DNA from: Candidatus Fibrimonadaceae bacterium
GTDB lineage: Bacteria; Fibrobacterota; Fibrobacteria; Fibrobacterales; Fibrobacteraceae
Reading direction: 5' to 3'
Assembly: GCA_031281155.1 (NCBI GenBank)
Contig: JAITFT010000015.1
Location: 1 to 55,429 of the forward strand
Length of the DNA: 55,429 bases
Shown in pieces: positions 27,278-36,816 of this stretch. A program made the translations under genes and the position numbers. Within the stretch, counting starts at the first letter, position 1. Each line of letters begins with the position of its first letter. The notes below the pieces were generated by a model. The model saw only the letters and a list, made by a program, of their open reading frames with translations. It was not told where the DNA came from and made no database searches.

Positions 27278-28146
27278 TAAAACTGTCAATAATAATTTTC
27301 TTAGCTTTTTTGCTATCGCCACTGTGCGTTCCAGAGGCTTATGCGCAGAGAGGAGTGCGGGAGCGTTCTAGTTTAAACGATCAAACGCCCGAACAACCTA
27401 CACTTGCGCCACCGCCACAACCACCGCCACCGCCACCGCCACCGCCACAACCACCGCCGCCGCCTGCGCCGAAACCGCTACCAGTAGCCGTCCATACGCC
27501 TGAACCTACGCCGTCCGAACTCACAGAAAAAGCGAAAGAATACATCAGCGCAAATACTCCTTATTATATCTACTCAATGCGATCTTGGCAAAATACAGTA
27601 ACGGCCCTCCTTATTCTGATTTTGTTAGCATTTGTTTCTGTTGCATTATTTTTATTTAAAAAGGAAAAAGAAAAAAAATATACTGAAAATTTGAAGGAAG
27701 CACAACTCAGAAAAGAGCTAAACAACCAACAGCGAAAAACGAGAGAATTGGAAAAAATACTTTTAGATATGCAAAAAGAAAAGAAACAAAGCTCACCGCA
27801 ACAAGCAACGAAGGAGTCTGAACAGCAATCATCGCTACTGCCAAAGGAATACAAATATCTTAAATCTATAAGCGAAAATTATTTTAGAGATATTTCAGAA
27901 GAACCTAAAGGTACATTTTACAGAATGTTCAATGAAGACACAAGTGCTGCTTCTGCGCAATTTGAATTTTGCGGAAACACGGAAAGGGCATTGAGCAACC
28001 CGTATGCAAATATTTCCGAGTTCTGCGAAATTGAAGGTGATTTAAGCACCGCAAAAGGAATAACAAGCGTTGAGCCAGGAATATTGATTAAAAAAAATGG
28101 ATATTGGACGGTTGCTCAAAAAGCGAAAATAAAGTTAGAAAGTTAA
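27274..28146 (+). CDS. Paralogue: proline-rich single-span membrane protein with shared C-terminal domain
   Basis: 290 aa, shorter relative of the preceding protein with the same order: signal peptide identical over its core, Pro-rich segment, membrane span near 110-130 (ALLILILLAFVSVALFLF), short coiled coil, and a C-terminal domain (about 195-290) with KGTFYRMF and SAQFEFCGN. ATG 27274 overlaps the previous stop as ATGA. The much longer upstream in-frame extension to 27238 lies within the previous gene. Tandem duplication is clear, and the 65-bp exact identity at the signal peptide shows either recent duplication or gene conversion, since the rest has diverged. Function unknown. Confidence 0.65.
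   Translation: MIKLSIIIFLAFLLSPLCVPEAYAQRGVRERSSLNDQTPEQPTLAPPPQPPPPPPPPPQPPPPPAPKPLPVAVHTPEPTPSELTEKAKEYISANTPYYIYSMRSWQNTVTALLILILLAFVSVALFLFKKEKEKKYTENLKEAQLRKELNNQQRKTRELEKILLDMQKEKKQSSPQQATKESEQQSSLLPKEYKYLKSISENYFRDISEEPKGTFYRMFNEDTSAASAQFEFCGNTERALSNPYANISEFCEIEGDLSTAKGITSVEPGILIKKNGYWTVAQKAKIKLES
27289..27353 (+). repeat. 65-bp direct repeat, copy 2 (signal peptide region)
   Basis: Exact copy of 25979-26043. Confidence 0.97.
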
Positions 28147-28161
28147 TTTGAGTTAATAAAA

Positions 28162-29895
28162 ATGCAAAAAAATACTTTATTTGTAGTTATATCGTTAATT
28201 GTATTAGCTATAATTATTTATGCTTTAATCGGTGGCAATAATTCCAACCGAGGTTATAATAATAAACCAAGAACCCCACATAATCAATCAAAAGATTTCA
28301 CTTTTGAAAGCAAGCAGCTACCTATAGAAGATGACACGATAATAGAAAATAGTGAGGAGATTCAAATGGAAATTTTCGCAGAACAAATAGTAATTTTCTT
28401 TTCCAGTGCAATATCTATCGAAAAGGCCAATAAAAAAATAAACCAGATGGGTGGCAAAGTAATAACGCAAATTCCGGATATGCGCTATTTTTTAGTTGAA
28501 GTTCCAAAAGGCAAAGAAGCAGAATTTATATTAAAAGCAGAACGCGATAGATATGTTAATCATGTATCTCAAAATATGCAAAGTTATCCTATGTTTATCA
28601 TTGATGATTTTACTGAATCCATGCCCAATAGTAAAATTACACACGGGCACGCAGTTTATAATGCTGCTAAAAAATGCTGCCCAGAATGCACTTTTAAACC
28701 AGATATTTTTGATGTAGGTCCAAAATTTCTTACGAAAGATATAGTACAAGGCATTCATACCGCTTTTAATCAAGACAAAAATAAACCAGTAGTGATAAAT
28801 ATGTCATTTGGAATGCCTCTTTGTTCTTTGAAAGTTAATATCCGCATACGAAGCTGTAAAACGAATAGAGAAGGAGACATTATAAAAGCAAAATGGACTG
28901 AAGCTGATTCCGATGCGCAAGAGTATTGGATTCGCAGTTATAAAAGATTTATTGTAACTAATGTCCTTGCGCCATTGCAAGCATATAAAGAGAACGGCAG
29001 GGATTTTGCCATAACAGTAGCTGCCGGCAACAACGGCTCTCCTGTGCTAGGCGATAGAATATTAGATCCTCTGAGAGAGTCTTTGAAAGATGGGTTAAGA
29101 AACGCTAAATTAAGAAAGGATAAAATAGGAGAGAAAAAATTTGAGACTTATCTAGAGATTCTTAATAAACATGTATTATTTGTTAGTGCATACGAAAAAA
29201 ATAAAGATTATAGCGATAGGCCAGCCAAATATCATGACTTGGTAACAGCAGCAGATATTTCTAATAAAGCTGTTTTTCCCTATCCTGGTAGTTCCTTCGC
29301 AGCACCTGATGCAGGATATTGCCATATACGTCGTGCTATGGAGAAAAATGAAATTTCTGAATCAGAAGCTGTGCAAGCGATTAAAAACGCAACAAAGGAA
29401 AATGCCGGGAGAAACGGCGATTTATATACGCCTGGTATTTTAGAAACTTCTATGTTAGATCGAGAAGCCCGGCTCATTGCCATAGATAAAGAGCCAAAGG
29501 AAGAACTAGATCAAATGGATCAATTAGCAAAAAAAGATACTAATCGTCACCCAAGTTACGATGAGCAAAAAAAACTGAGCAAAGCAGCAAGAAAAAGTAA
29601 TCGTCGCCCAGGTTACGATGAACAAAATGAGCTGAAAGGACAAAGAGCAGAGAAAAGCAAGCAACATAGAGAAGAACGGGACAGAAAAACAGTAGAGGCG
29701 ATGAGAAGGAAGCAAAAAAAACAAGAACTGGCTGCTGCTAGAAGACAGCAGCGAGAACAAAAAAAGGCAGAAGCAAATAGAAGAAAACAGGAAGAAAGAG
29801 AAGCAGCAAAACGGCAAAAAGACCTTGAAATGGCAGGAATGGGATGCTTTCCGTTTATAATTGCAATGGTGTTTTTAATTTTCTTGTTTTCATAA
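28162..29895 (+). CDS. Membrane-anchored subtilase-family serine protease
   Basis: 577 aa. N-terminal membrane span (residues 6-24), an I9-inhibitor-like propeptide domain (about 65-125), then a subtilase fold: candidate Asp 147/148 in IIDDF, His 161 in ITHGHAV, oxyanion Asn in AAGNNGSP, and Ser 378 in PGSSFAAP (the GTSxAAP motif). A long Lys/Arg/Glu coiled coil (about 490-560) follows and a second hydrophobic segment, FPFIIAMVFLIFLF, ends the protein. The aspartate motif is non-canonical, so activity is likely but not certain. It closes the eight-gene cluster, 16 bases after the previous stop. Probable role: regulated proteolysis at the membrane within the system. Confidence 0.75.
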   Translation: MQKNTLFVVISLIVLAIIIYALIGGNNSNRGYNNKPRTPHNQSKDFTFESKQLPIEDDTIIENSEEIQMEIFAEQIVIFFSSAISIEKANKKINQMGGKVITQIPDMRYFLVEVPKGKEAEFILKAERDRYVNHVSQNMQSYPMFIIDDFTESMPNSKITHGHAVYNAAKKCCPECTFKPDIFDVGPKFLTKDIVQGIHTAFNQDKNKPVVINMSFGMPLCSLKVNIRIRSCKTNREGDIIKAKWTEADSDAQEYWIRSYKRFIVTNVLAPLQAYKENGRDFAITVAAGNNGSPVLGDRILDPLRESLKDGLRNAKLRKDKIGEKKFETYLEILNKHVLFVSAYEKNKDYSDRPAKYHDLVTAADISNKAVFPYPGSSFAAPDAGYCHIRRAMEKNEISESEAVQAIKNATKENAGRNGDLYTPGILETSMLDREARLIAIDKEPKEELDQMDQLAKKDTNRHPSYDEQKKLSKAARKSNRRPGYDEQNELKGQRAEKSKQHREERDRKTVEAMRRKQKKQELAAARRQQREQKKAEANRRKQEEREAAKRQKDLEMAGMGCFPFIIAMVFLIFLFS

Positions 29896-29919
29896 GACTC
29901 AGGGAATGGGTGAATGCAG

Positions 29920-30375
29920 CTAGCCAGCTAGCACTTTTCCTTCGCAATAGCAAGCAAATATATAGCTTTGATTTTCATAATACAAACTGCTATTGAAATT
30001 CTCTATTTTTCTGGAAATCGGAGAGTTATATGCTTTTATAAGCGCTTGCATTAAACCTATCTGCTCATGTTCGGCTATATCAATAATCAGCCTTTTATAT
30101 ACTTTGCCAATATCCCAATGCGAAGGAACGGCATATTTGCAAACTATTTCAAAATTCTCACTTGCTATGGAAAATTCAGTTATCAGCTCATCGCTTACTT
30201 TATCGATATTTTCCGAATGATAAACATCTGCTAAATTGAAAATTTTGCTTATTTTTTTTTCGCCAATCGCATTCACAACAGAGTCTCTGTGAGCTTTGAT
30301 TTTGCGAGAAATATATTCTATTAAACTGCACACAAAAAACAGATTGTTATGTTCTTTTATTTCCCTGCCTATCAT
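29920..30375 (-). CDS. DUF3791-like protein, putative partner of the ART-like toxin
   Basis: 151 aa. The first 70 residues (FFVCSLIEYISRKIK, then DVYHSENIDKVSDELI) match my memory of DUF3791 proteins that occur next to DUF3990. The second half contains VPSHWDIGKVYKRLI, also seen in such loci. ATG overlaps the stop of the DUF3990 gene as ATGA, so the two are coupled. By position it is the candidate antitoxin, though in related loci similar proteins can also flank the toxin. It is convergent with the subtilase gene. Near the shared 3' ends the sequence GCTAGC-CA-GCTAGC (29918-29931) is palindromic. Confidence 0.55.
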   Translation of the reverse strand: MIGREIKEHNNLFFVCSLIEYISRKIKAHRDSVVNAIGEKKISKIFNLADVYHSENIDKVSDELITEFSIASENFEIVCKYAVPSHWDIGKVYKRLIIDIAEHEQIGLMQALIKAYNSPISRKIENFNSSLYYENQSYIFACYCEGKVLAG

Positions 30376-30824
30376 ACAAGCTCCTCACTTTGTCTAAACT
30401 TTAAGTATTTCAGAGCATCTTCATTGCAAAAATTTATTTGATGCGTTGGGCGTTTAAATTTTGCCAGAACCCAAAATTGCTCCCTTGTTATTGCTCCGTT
30501 TATGTAATCACTTATGTAATTATATACCTGATCATTTGCCATTGGCCCATCAACAACATCATAATCGTGGCTTTTCCCGTTTCTGCAAAAAATTATGAAA
30601 TCCAGCCATTCTTCAGTCATTTCTGGAAAATTTCTTGCTTGCAAAGAAGCATTTTCTTTGTATTCATATACATTGAGAATCGGAGCTTCGTAACGGCTCG
30701 CCCAGCGTATCGCTTGCTGCTTTAAAACTGTGCAATAAAAACCCTTGCCGAAATCTTTAGCGTATTTTCCTATTAGTATTTGCGGAATTTCAATTTCTGT
30801 ATAACTGCCGTGATAGAGGATCAT
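30372..30824 (-). CDS. DUF3990 protein, ADP-ribosyltransferase-like putative toxin
   Basis: 150 aa. Starts ILYHGSYTEI and contains DFGKGFYCTVLKQQAIRWA, the conserved pattern of DUF3990, a family assigned to the ADP-ribosyltransferase fold. The target is unknown. An in-frame ATG three codons upstream (30833) overlaps the -10 TATCTT, so ATG 30824 is chosen. The -10 (30832-30837) ends seven bases before it, implying a leaderless mRNA. First gene of a two-gene unit with the DUF3791-like protein. Together they look like a toxin-antitoxin pair. Confidence 0.65.
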   Translation of the reverse strand: MILYHGSYTEIEIPQILIGKYAKDFGKGFYCTVLKQQAIRWASRYEAPILNVYEYKENASLQARNFPEMTEEWLDFIIFCRNGKSHDYDVVDGPMANDQVYNYISDYINGAITREQFWVLAKFKRPTHQINFCNEDALKYLKFRQSEELV

Positions 30825-30831
30825 GTGCAAC

Positions 30832-30860
30832 AAGATAGAAAATTAAAATTTTTCTATATT
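30832..30860. promoter_or_regulatory. Divergent overlapping promoters with -10 boxes 17 bases apart
   Basis: Minus-strand TATCTT (30832-30837) serves the DUF3990 gene, and plus-strand TATATT (30855-30860) serves the gene at 30869. Each -10 ends 7-8 bases before its ATG. The whole intergenic region is 44 bases, so the two promoters must interfere with each other. Confidence 0.7.
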
Positions 30861-30868
30861 CCACCTAA

Positions 30869-32839
30869 ATGTTTCGGCTCATCTTCCTAATTACCGCTCT
30901 GGTTTTCGCCAGGGATTGGGCAAATTATTCCGGGCAGGGTGAAGTTCGAGACCTTGCGAGCGGTAGCGATGGAACTTTGTGGGCTGCTTTGGCTTGGGGC
31001 TTGGAAGAACGCTCTGCCAGTGGGCGAACTACATCTTATATGCCAGGGAGCAATGGGCTTGAAGCAGCAGATTTTATGCAGATTTTCGTTTTGCCGAATG
31101 GAGATATGATAGCAGGTTCGAAAAACGGAACTTTGGTTCGCAAAAATAAAAATTCAAATCGATTTGAAACCATTAGCACTTCTTTTGTAGGAAGAAATCG
31201 AAATCTTGAACAGGGTTTGGGAGAAATTGCCGGGAATATTCTTATATTGCCTTTTAAGGGCGCGTTGGCTTTTTTTGATATAACAACAAATCGCTCTATT
31301 ATCACCATTTCGCAAATAGGCACAAGCTCACTTGAAACAATAAGAAGAGTGGCTGTAGAAGATACTACCGTATGGATTGATTTAGGCACTTTAGTTTGGA
31401 AAAGGCATATCAATTGGAGCAATATTCACAATGATAATTTTCTAGCAGATCCAGGCTCTTGGGTAGAAGCAGAAGATATGCCTGCTGAAAAAAACAAACC
31501 TGCATATACAGCAAGCGGTTTAAATTTTCCTATGGCAAAAGTAGAAGTAGTTTCTTTAATATCAGGAGGCGATGCTATTGCTTGGGGAAACGATTTTAGT
31601 CATTTTTCTAGAATGCAAAACGGCAATTGGGGTGGAGCTTTTTGGGCAAATACAAGCGGTTATGGAGATGACCAGGATATTTTTAATTCTAAATCTCTAG
31701 CAATGCAGCCTAATGGTAATTTTGCCGTTGGAATGTGGGGGCCAGGACTTTTGGTCTTCAATAATCAAGCGCAATTGACAAATTGGTTTCATTCCACCAA
31801 CACAGGAAATACTTGCCCAACGAAAATCACAGACGCAAACGAAGGCTGGACAATAGTTCAAGGTCTGGCTCCTGCCCCCAATTTTTCAGGCTATATTTTT
31901 TCTTATGTGAGCCAGGATAATTATGGGCTTGGTTTTGTGGATAATAATGGAAATACCAAATGCATAAAGTCAGCAGAAGCATCTTCATCTATTGCATTCA
32001 CTGTTATAGCTCGCGAAAACGAAATGAGAGAATGGGAAATTTACGTTTCATGGAAAACTTCTCTGGATTTGGGTTCAAAAGGCGGTGGCGTTGATTTTTA
32101 TAAAGTTTCTCCATTTCAAAATACAGGAAATTTTGCGCCTTTGCTGCATAAAAAATGGGCATTGCCTTTTGGTTCGCCAATAGAATTTGCCTTTGACAGC
32201 CAAGGTACTTTATGGGCAATTTCTTCTTCAAAAATTTTCTACTTAGATAAACAGGAAGATGAGTGGAAAGAACCATCTCATATTCGCAATTTTAATAGCA
32301 TCAATATTTCTGCCTTGAAAACAGATGCTCAAAACGGCCTGTGGATTGGCACTACTGGCGATGGTGCATATTCGCTTTCGCAAATAAATAATTCACCAGA
32401 CAGTTTAACAGCAAAGCATTTCAGAGTTAGAGATGGTCTTTTAAGCGAAGTTATTTACGATATTGCCATAGACACAATTAGAGGCAAGGTATATTTTGCA
32501 AACGAGCTAGGCCTTAGCGTTTACCGCACTGCACTGGTTCGCAATGCGCATGGCTACATGCAAAGCAACGCTCCAAAACCAATAGCCTGGCCAAATCCCT
32601 TTCGTCCCAGCTTGCACAGCGCAGTAACAATAGACCACATAAGCGAAAATTCCACGGTATATATCCTTGATTCCTCTGGCAAACGCATTCGCCTATTCAG
32701 CGGCAACGCCTTGCGCGGAGGCGCAGTAAAATGGGACGGAAAAAACGAAAGCGGAAAACTGGTAGCGCCAGGTTTATACCATTATGTAGCCAGAGACGGG
32801 AAAAATACCGCCAAAGGAAAAATTATTGTGGAACGGTAA
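30869..32839 (+). CDS. Secreted beta-propeller protein with FlgD-like C-terminal domain
   Basis: 656 aa. Signal peptide [13 protein letters not shown], then repeated strands of the type [23 protein letters not shown] and [14 protein letters not shown], as in two-component-regulator propellers. The last 85 residues (from about 572, AWPNPFRPS, then [30 protein letters not shown]) form a FlgD-like Ig domain, as on secreted proteins sorted by C-terminal domains. TATATT ends eight bases before ATG, so leaderless. Its 3' end overlaps the convergent pgi gene by 17 bases. Function unknown, likely surface or secreted. Confidence 0.65.
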   Translation: MFRLIFLITALVFARDWANYSGQGEVRDLASGSDGTLWAALAWGLEERSASGRTTSYMPGSNGLEAADFMQIFVLPNGDMIAGSKNGTLVRKNKNSNRFETISTSFVGRNRNLEQGLGEIAGNILILPFKGALAFFDITTNRSIITISQIGTSSLETIRRVAVEDTTVWIDLGTLVWKRHINWSNIHNDNFLADPGSWVEAEDMPAEKNKPAYTASGLNFPMAKVEVVSLISGGDAIAWGNDFSHFSRMQNGNWGGAFWANTSGYGDDQDIFNSKSLAMQPNGNFAVGMWGPGLLVFNNQAQLTNWFHSTNTGNTCPTKITDANEGWTIVQGLAPAPNFSGYIFSYVSQDNYGLGFVDNNGNTKCIKSAEASSSIAFTVIARENEMREWEIYVSWKTSLDLGSKGGGVDFYKVSPFQNTGNFAPLLHKKWALPFGSPIEFAFDSQGTLWAISSSKIFYLDKQEDEWKEPSHIRNFNSINISALKTDAQNGLWIGTTGDGAYSLSQINNSPDSLTAKHFRVRDGLLSEVIYDIAIDTIRGKVYFANELGLSVYRTALVRNAHGYMQSNAPKPIAWPNPFRPSLHSAVTIDHISENSTVYILDSSGKRIRLFSGNALRGGAVKWDGKNESGKLVAPGLYHYVARDGKNTAKGKIIVER

Positions 32840-34499
32840 TATCCCTATTTTTCAAATACCACCTTATCAAAGTGTTGGTGCTGGAATCGTGGTTAAGCTC
32901 AATGTCGGGGTTGCTTTCGCCTTTTTCCAATTCGGGCAGAATTTTATTGGCCAATTGCTTGCCCAGTTCTACGCCCCATTGATCGTAACTGTTTATATTC
33001 CAAATAATGCCTTGAACGAAAATTTTATGCTCGTACATGGCTATCAAGGAACCTAGAGTTCTCGGATCGATTTTTTTCACCAAAATTGAATTGGAAGGCC
33101 TGTTGCCTTCGAATACTTTGTGAGGGGATAGAAATTCTACCTCTTCTTCGGTTTTGCCTTCTTTGGTTAATTCGTCTTGGGCTTCTTCGAGGGTTTTGCC
33201 GTTTAGCAGAGCCTCGGTTTGGGCGAAGAAATTGGAAAGAAGTTTGCGGTGATGGTCGCCAATTTTGTTTAGGCTGTTTACCGGAGCGATAAAATCGCAG
33301 GGAATAAGTTTTGTTCCTTGGTGGATAAGCTGGTAAAAAGCATGCTGCCCGTTGGTGCCAGGTTCGCCCCATAGAATTGGGCCCGTTTGGTAATCTACGC
33401 GCTCGCCTTCGCGGTCTATGGTTTTGCCGTTGGATTCCATATCTGCCTGCTGGAAATATGCAGCAAAGCGGTGCATGTATTGGTCGTAGGGCAAGATTGT
33501 GTAGGAATCAGCATCCATAAAGTTATTGTACCAAACACCCAAAAGAGCCAGGATAATGGGAATGTTCTGCTCAATGGGCGCAGTGCGGAAATGCTCATCC
33601 ATGTCGTAGGCGCCTGCGTGCAAAAGCATGTAGTTATCGAAACCTATTCTCAACGCTATGGGAAGCCCAATGGCAGACCACAGGCTGTAGCGACCGCCAA
33701 CCCAGTCCCAGAATTCAAACATGTTTTTCGTGTCTATGCCAAATTTCGCAACTTCTGCGGCGTTGGTGGAAAGCGCTATGAAATGCTTGGCTATTGAAGA
33801 AGCATCGTTGTTGAATTTCGCAAGCACGGCAGTTTTGGCGGTGTTTGCGTTGGTCATGGTTTCCTGAGTGGTGAAGGTTTTGGAAGCCACTATCCAAAGG
33901 GTCTCTTCCAAATCCACTTTTTTAAGAGTTTCAGCTATGTGCGTTCCGTCTATATTTGAGACAAAATAAACTTCGGGGGCGTTTTCGCTAGCGTAGGGTT
34001 TTAGGGCTTCGCAAACCATTACGGGACCTAAATCTGAACCGCCTATGCCTATGTTGACGATGGTTTTTATGGGTTTGCCGCTATGCCCTTTCCATTCGCC
34101 GCTGCGAACGCTTTCGGAAAATTCCCGAACGTGTTTTAGAACCGCCCGAACCTGCGGCATAACGTCTTCGCCATCTACCAGTACAGGCTTCTTGCCTTGG
34201 TAGCGAAGCGCGGTGTGCAAAACAGCGCGCTTTTCGGTGTGGTTTATTTTTTCGCCGCTAAAGAATTTCTCGCGCATTTCTTCAAAGCCGCAGCTTTTCA
34301 GCAAATTCGCAAGCAAATCCAGAGTTTCTGAATTTACCCTGTTTTTGGAGTAGTCCAAATAGATATCGCAAGCTTCCACGCTATACCTGCTTCCTCTGTT
34401 TGGGTCTGCTTTGAACAATTCGCGCATGTGCGTTTTCTGCGCATTTCGTGCTTGAGCTTCCAGAGCTTTCCACTCAAGAAGCAAATTTGGTTTAGTCAT
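32823..34499 (-). CDS. pgi: Glucose-6-phosphate isomerase
   Basis: Interconverts glucose 6-phosphate and fructose 6-phosphate. 558 aa, full length of the long bacterial/eukaryotic type. Motifs: [57 protein letters not shown] and near the end [15 protein letters not shown]. On the minus strand TACCTT (34507-34512) ends seven bases before the ATG, so no leader. Followed by the unrelated convergent propeller gene and preceded, 20 bases away, by rfbB on the same strand, which has its own promoter. Confidence 0.97.
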   Translation of the reverse strand: MTKPNLLLEWKALEAQARNAQKTHMRELFKADPNRGSRYSVEACDIYLDYSKNRVNSETLDLLANLLKSCGFEEMREKFFSGEKINHTEKRAVLHTALRYQGKKPVLVDGEDVMPQVRAVLKHVREFSESVRSGEWKGHSGKPIKTIVNIGIGGSDLGPVMVCEALKPYASENAPEVYFVSNIDGTHIAETLKKVDLEETLWIVASKTFTTQETMTNANTAKTAVLAKFNNDASSIAKHFIALSTNAAEVAKFGIDTKNMFEFWDWVGGRYSLWSAIGLPIALRIGFDNYMLLHAGAYDMDEHFRTAPIEQNIPIILALLGVWYNNFMDADSYTILPYDQYMHRFAAYFQQADMESNGKTIDREGERVDYQTGPILWGEPGTNGQHAFYQLIHQGTKLIPCDFIAPVNSLNKIGDHHRKLLSNFFAQTEALLNGKTLEEAQDELTKEGKTEEEVEFLSPHKVFEGNRPSNSILVKKIDPRTLGSLIAMYEHKIFVQGIIWNINSYDQWGVELGKQLANKILPELEKGESNPDIELNHDSSTNTLIRWYLKNRDITVPQ

Positions 34500-34518
34500 G
34501 GGGGGTAAGGTAGAAAAT

Positions 34519-35487
34519 TTACTTTAAAGGTCCCCACCACGCCTCATTCTCCTTATACCATTTCACTGTTTCGGGCAATCCCGTGCCAAATGAATACTTA
34601 GGCTCCCAGCCTAGCTCTGTTCTAATGCGGGTGGCATCTATGGCATAGCGCAAATCGTGGCCGAGACGGTCTGTTACAAACTCAATTTTGTCTTCGCCCA
34701 TTCCCATTATTTTAACAAGCTCATGCGCTATATCTATGTTTTTCCACTCATTATTTCCGCCAATATTATATACCCTGCCAGATTCTCCCTTTTCCAAAGC
34801 GAGCAAGATTCCGCTGCAATGGTCTTCTACATGGAGCCAGTCGCGAATATTCAAGCCTTTGCCATAAACAGGAATTTTTTTGCCCTGCATTAAATTGGTA
34901 AGCGCCAGCGGAATAAGCTTTTCCGGGAATTGATAAGGGCCGTAGTTATTTGAGCAACGGGTTACCACTGTGTCTAGCCCGTAGGTTTCCTGCCATGCGC
35001 GCACAAGGAAATCGGCTGCTGCCTTTGATGCACTGTAAGGGCTATTTGGCGCAAGCGGTGTATCTTCGGTGAAAAGACCGGTATCGCCGAGCGTTCCGTA
35101 AACTTCGTCTGTGCTGACTTGCAAAAATCTTATCTTTTTTTCCTGAGCATATCTCAAAAGCTTTAAAGTCCCCTCTACATTAGTGCGAATAAAAACGCCG
35201 GGATTCTTAATGGAATTATCAACATGCGACTCCGCCGCAAAATTCACAATAGCGCTCGGCTTGCCTTGCAGCAAATCCCCAGCAGCGCAAATATCTGCAT
35301 CGTTCGTTATATCGCCTTTAAGGAAAGAATAGTTCGGGTGCTTTTCAACATCCCTCAAATTTTCAATATTCCCCGCATAAGTCAAGGCATCTAAATTAAC
35401 CATTTTCCAATTTGGCCGTTCCTTTAAAACAAAACGAACAAAATTAGTGCCTATAAAACCGCAACAACCTGTGAGTAGTAGATTCAT
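34519..35487 (-). CDS. rfbB: dTDP-glucose 4,6-dehydratase
   Basis: Second step of dTDP-rhamnose and related sugar synthesis. 322 aa extended SDR with [11 protein letters not shown] at the NAD site, [20 protein letters not shown] (catalytic acid/base region), YSASKAAAD with Tyr and Lys, and [19 protein letters not shown], specific to RmlB. The partners rmlA, rmlC and rmlD are not in the window. Minus-strand TACATT (35495-35500) ends seven bases before the ATG, again a leaderless start. Confidence 0.93.
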   Translation of the reverse strand: MNLLLTGCCGFIGTNFVRFVLKERPNWKMVNLDALTYAGNIENLRDVEKHPNYSFLKGDITNDADICAAGDLLQGKPSAIVNFAAESHVDNSIKNPGVFIRTNVEGTLKLLRYAQEKKIRFLQVSTDEVYGTLGDTGLFTEDTPLAPNSPYSASKAAADFLVRAWQETYGLDTVVTRCSNNYGPYQFPEKLIPLALTNLMQGKKIPVYGKGLNIRDWLHVEDHCSGILLALEKGESGRVYNIGGNNEWKNIDIAHELVKIMGMGEDKIEFVTDRLGHDLRYAIDATRIRTELGWEPKYSFGTGLPETVKWYKENEAWWGPLK

Positions 35488-35535
35488 TTGAATGAATGTA
35501 GAAATTTGTACCTAGTATTTTGTATATTGTATCGT

Positions 35536-35679
35536 ATGGAAGCAAAAGATTCAGCTACTTTAGACTATACGGCTACGCCAATGGCTATCAATGTAGATAT
35601 TTTACAAAAAGGAGCTATGAACATTTTACGCGAACTGGCTAATTTAAAACTAATAAACATAAGCATAGACCCGTCTTAA
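35536..35679 (+). CDS. 47-aa microprotein upstream of thiH
   Basis: Starts at ATG 35536, with TATATT at 35523-35528 seven bases upstream, the same leaderless spacing as proven-type genes nearby. Begins MEAKDSATLDY and ends with the amphipathic NILRELANLKLINISIDP. This end resembles very short antitoxin-like or regulatory peptides, but I recognise no family. An in-frame upstream ATG at 35488 lies before the promoter and is rejected. thiH starts 16 bases after its stop and has no promoter of its own visible, so the two are probably co-transcribed. Confidence 0.5.
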   Translation: MEAKDSATLDYTATPMAINVDILQKGAMNILRELANLKLINISIDPS

Positions 35680-35695
35680 AAGACCCTAAATAACA

Positions 35696-36805
35696 ATGTT
35701 CTACTCAACCCTGTCTAAGTTTAATTGGAAGCAAGTAGAAGACGCTATCGCTACTGCTACTTTGCAATCTGTGGAGAGAGCTTTAGCTAAAAGGGAAAAT
35801 TTGAACCTAGAAGATTTTGCAGCTTTAGTTTCTCCAGCGGCGACTCCGTATTTGGAAGCCATGGCGAAAAAAAGCAGAGAGCTGACTTTGCAGCGCTTTG
35901 GGAAAGCTATTCAAATTTACTTGCCTCTTTACCTATCTAATGATTGCGAAAATTCTTGCGTATATTGCGGCTTTAACCGTAATAATAAAATAGAGCGGAA
36001 AGTTTTAACTGCAAGCGAAATTCTCGCAGAAATAAATGAAATAAAAAAGCTTGGACCCTTTGAACACGTGCTTTTAGTAACAGGCGAAAGCCCAAAAGCT
36101 TCGTTTGAATATTTAATGAATGCAGTGGAACTTTGCCACGAACACTTTTCTGCTATTTCAATAGAGGTCCAGCCGCTTGGCATGGAAGAGTACGCTGAAC
36201 TTGCAAAAAATGGAGTAACGGCTGTTTATATTTATCAGGAAACTTACAGAGAAGAAACTTACCAAAAGCATCATCCGAAAGGCAAAAAAAGCATTTTCGA
36301 ATATCGTTTGCACTGCCCAGATAGAATTGGAATAGCCGGCGTTAGGAAAATCGGCGTTGGCGCGCTGCTCGGTTTGGAGAATTGGCGGGCGGATAGTTTC
36401 TTCACAGCTCTCCATTTGAATTATTTACAAGAAACATATTGGCAGAGCAAGTTTTCAATTTCCTTTCCAAGGCTAAGGCCTTTTGAAGGGCAAAACTTTG
36501 AGCTATGCACGCCAAGCGATAGAGAATTGGTGCAGCTTTTATGCGCTTATAGAATATGTTTCCCCGATGTCGAAATCTCTCTAAGCACAAGGGAAGCCGC
36601 AAATTTCAGAGACAAAGCAATGATGCTTGGGCTAACCACCATGAGTGCCGGGAGCCGCACAGACCCTGGTGGCTACACGGTTTCCAAAACCGAACTTTCG
36701 CAATGGGAAATAAACGATTACAGAAGCCCCGCCGAAATAGAGCAAAAAATAAAGCAAAACGGCTACGACCCGGTTTGGAAAGATTGGGATGCCGCTTTTC
36801 GCTAA
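35696..36805 (+). CDS. thiH: 2-iminoacetate synthase ThiH (radical SAM tyrosine lyase)
   Basis: Cleaves tyrosine to dehydroglycine for the thiazole ring of thiamine. 369 aa, normal for ThiH and shorter than HydG. The iron-sulfur motif is CENSCVYCGF near residue 83. Also seen: VTGESPK, QPLGMEEYAELAKNG, QETYREETY, and a C-terminal TTMSAGSRTDPGGY. thiG, thiS and thiF are not adjacent. Likely co-transcribed with the microprotein just upstream. Confidence 0.92.
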   Translation: MFYSTLSKFNWKQVEDAIATATLQSVERALAKRENLNLEDFAALVSPAATPYLEAMAKKSRELTLQRFGKAIQIYLPLYLSNDCENSCVYCGFNRNNKIERKVLTASEILAEINEIKKLGPFEHVLLVTGESPKASFEYLMNAVELCHEHFSAISIEVQPLGMEEYAELAKNGVTAVYIYQETYREETYQKHHPKGKKSIFEYRLHCPDRIGIAGVRKIGVGALLGLENWRADSFFTALHLNYLQETYWQSKFSISFPRLRPFEGQNFELCTPSDRELVQLLCAYRICFPDVEISLSTREAANFRDKAMMLGLTTMSAGSRTDPGGYTVSKTELSQWEINDYRSPAEIEQKIKQNGYDPVWKDWDAAFR

Positions 36806-36816
36806 CCAATAATAGT

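Noticed and set aside
35696-36805. HydG (hydrogenase maturase) instead of ThiH
   Set aside because: Length of 369 aa fits ThiH. HydG is about 100 residues longer with an additional C-terminal iron-sulfur cluster motif not seen here.
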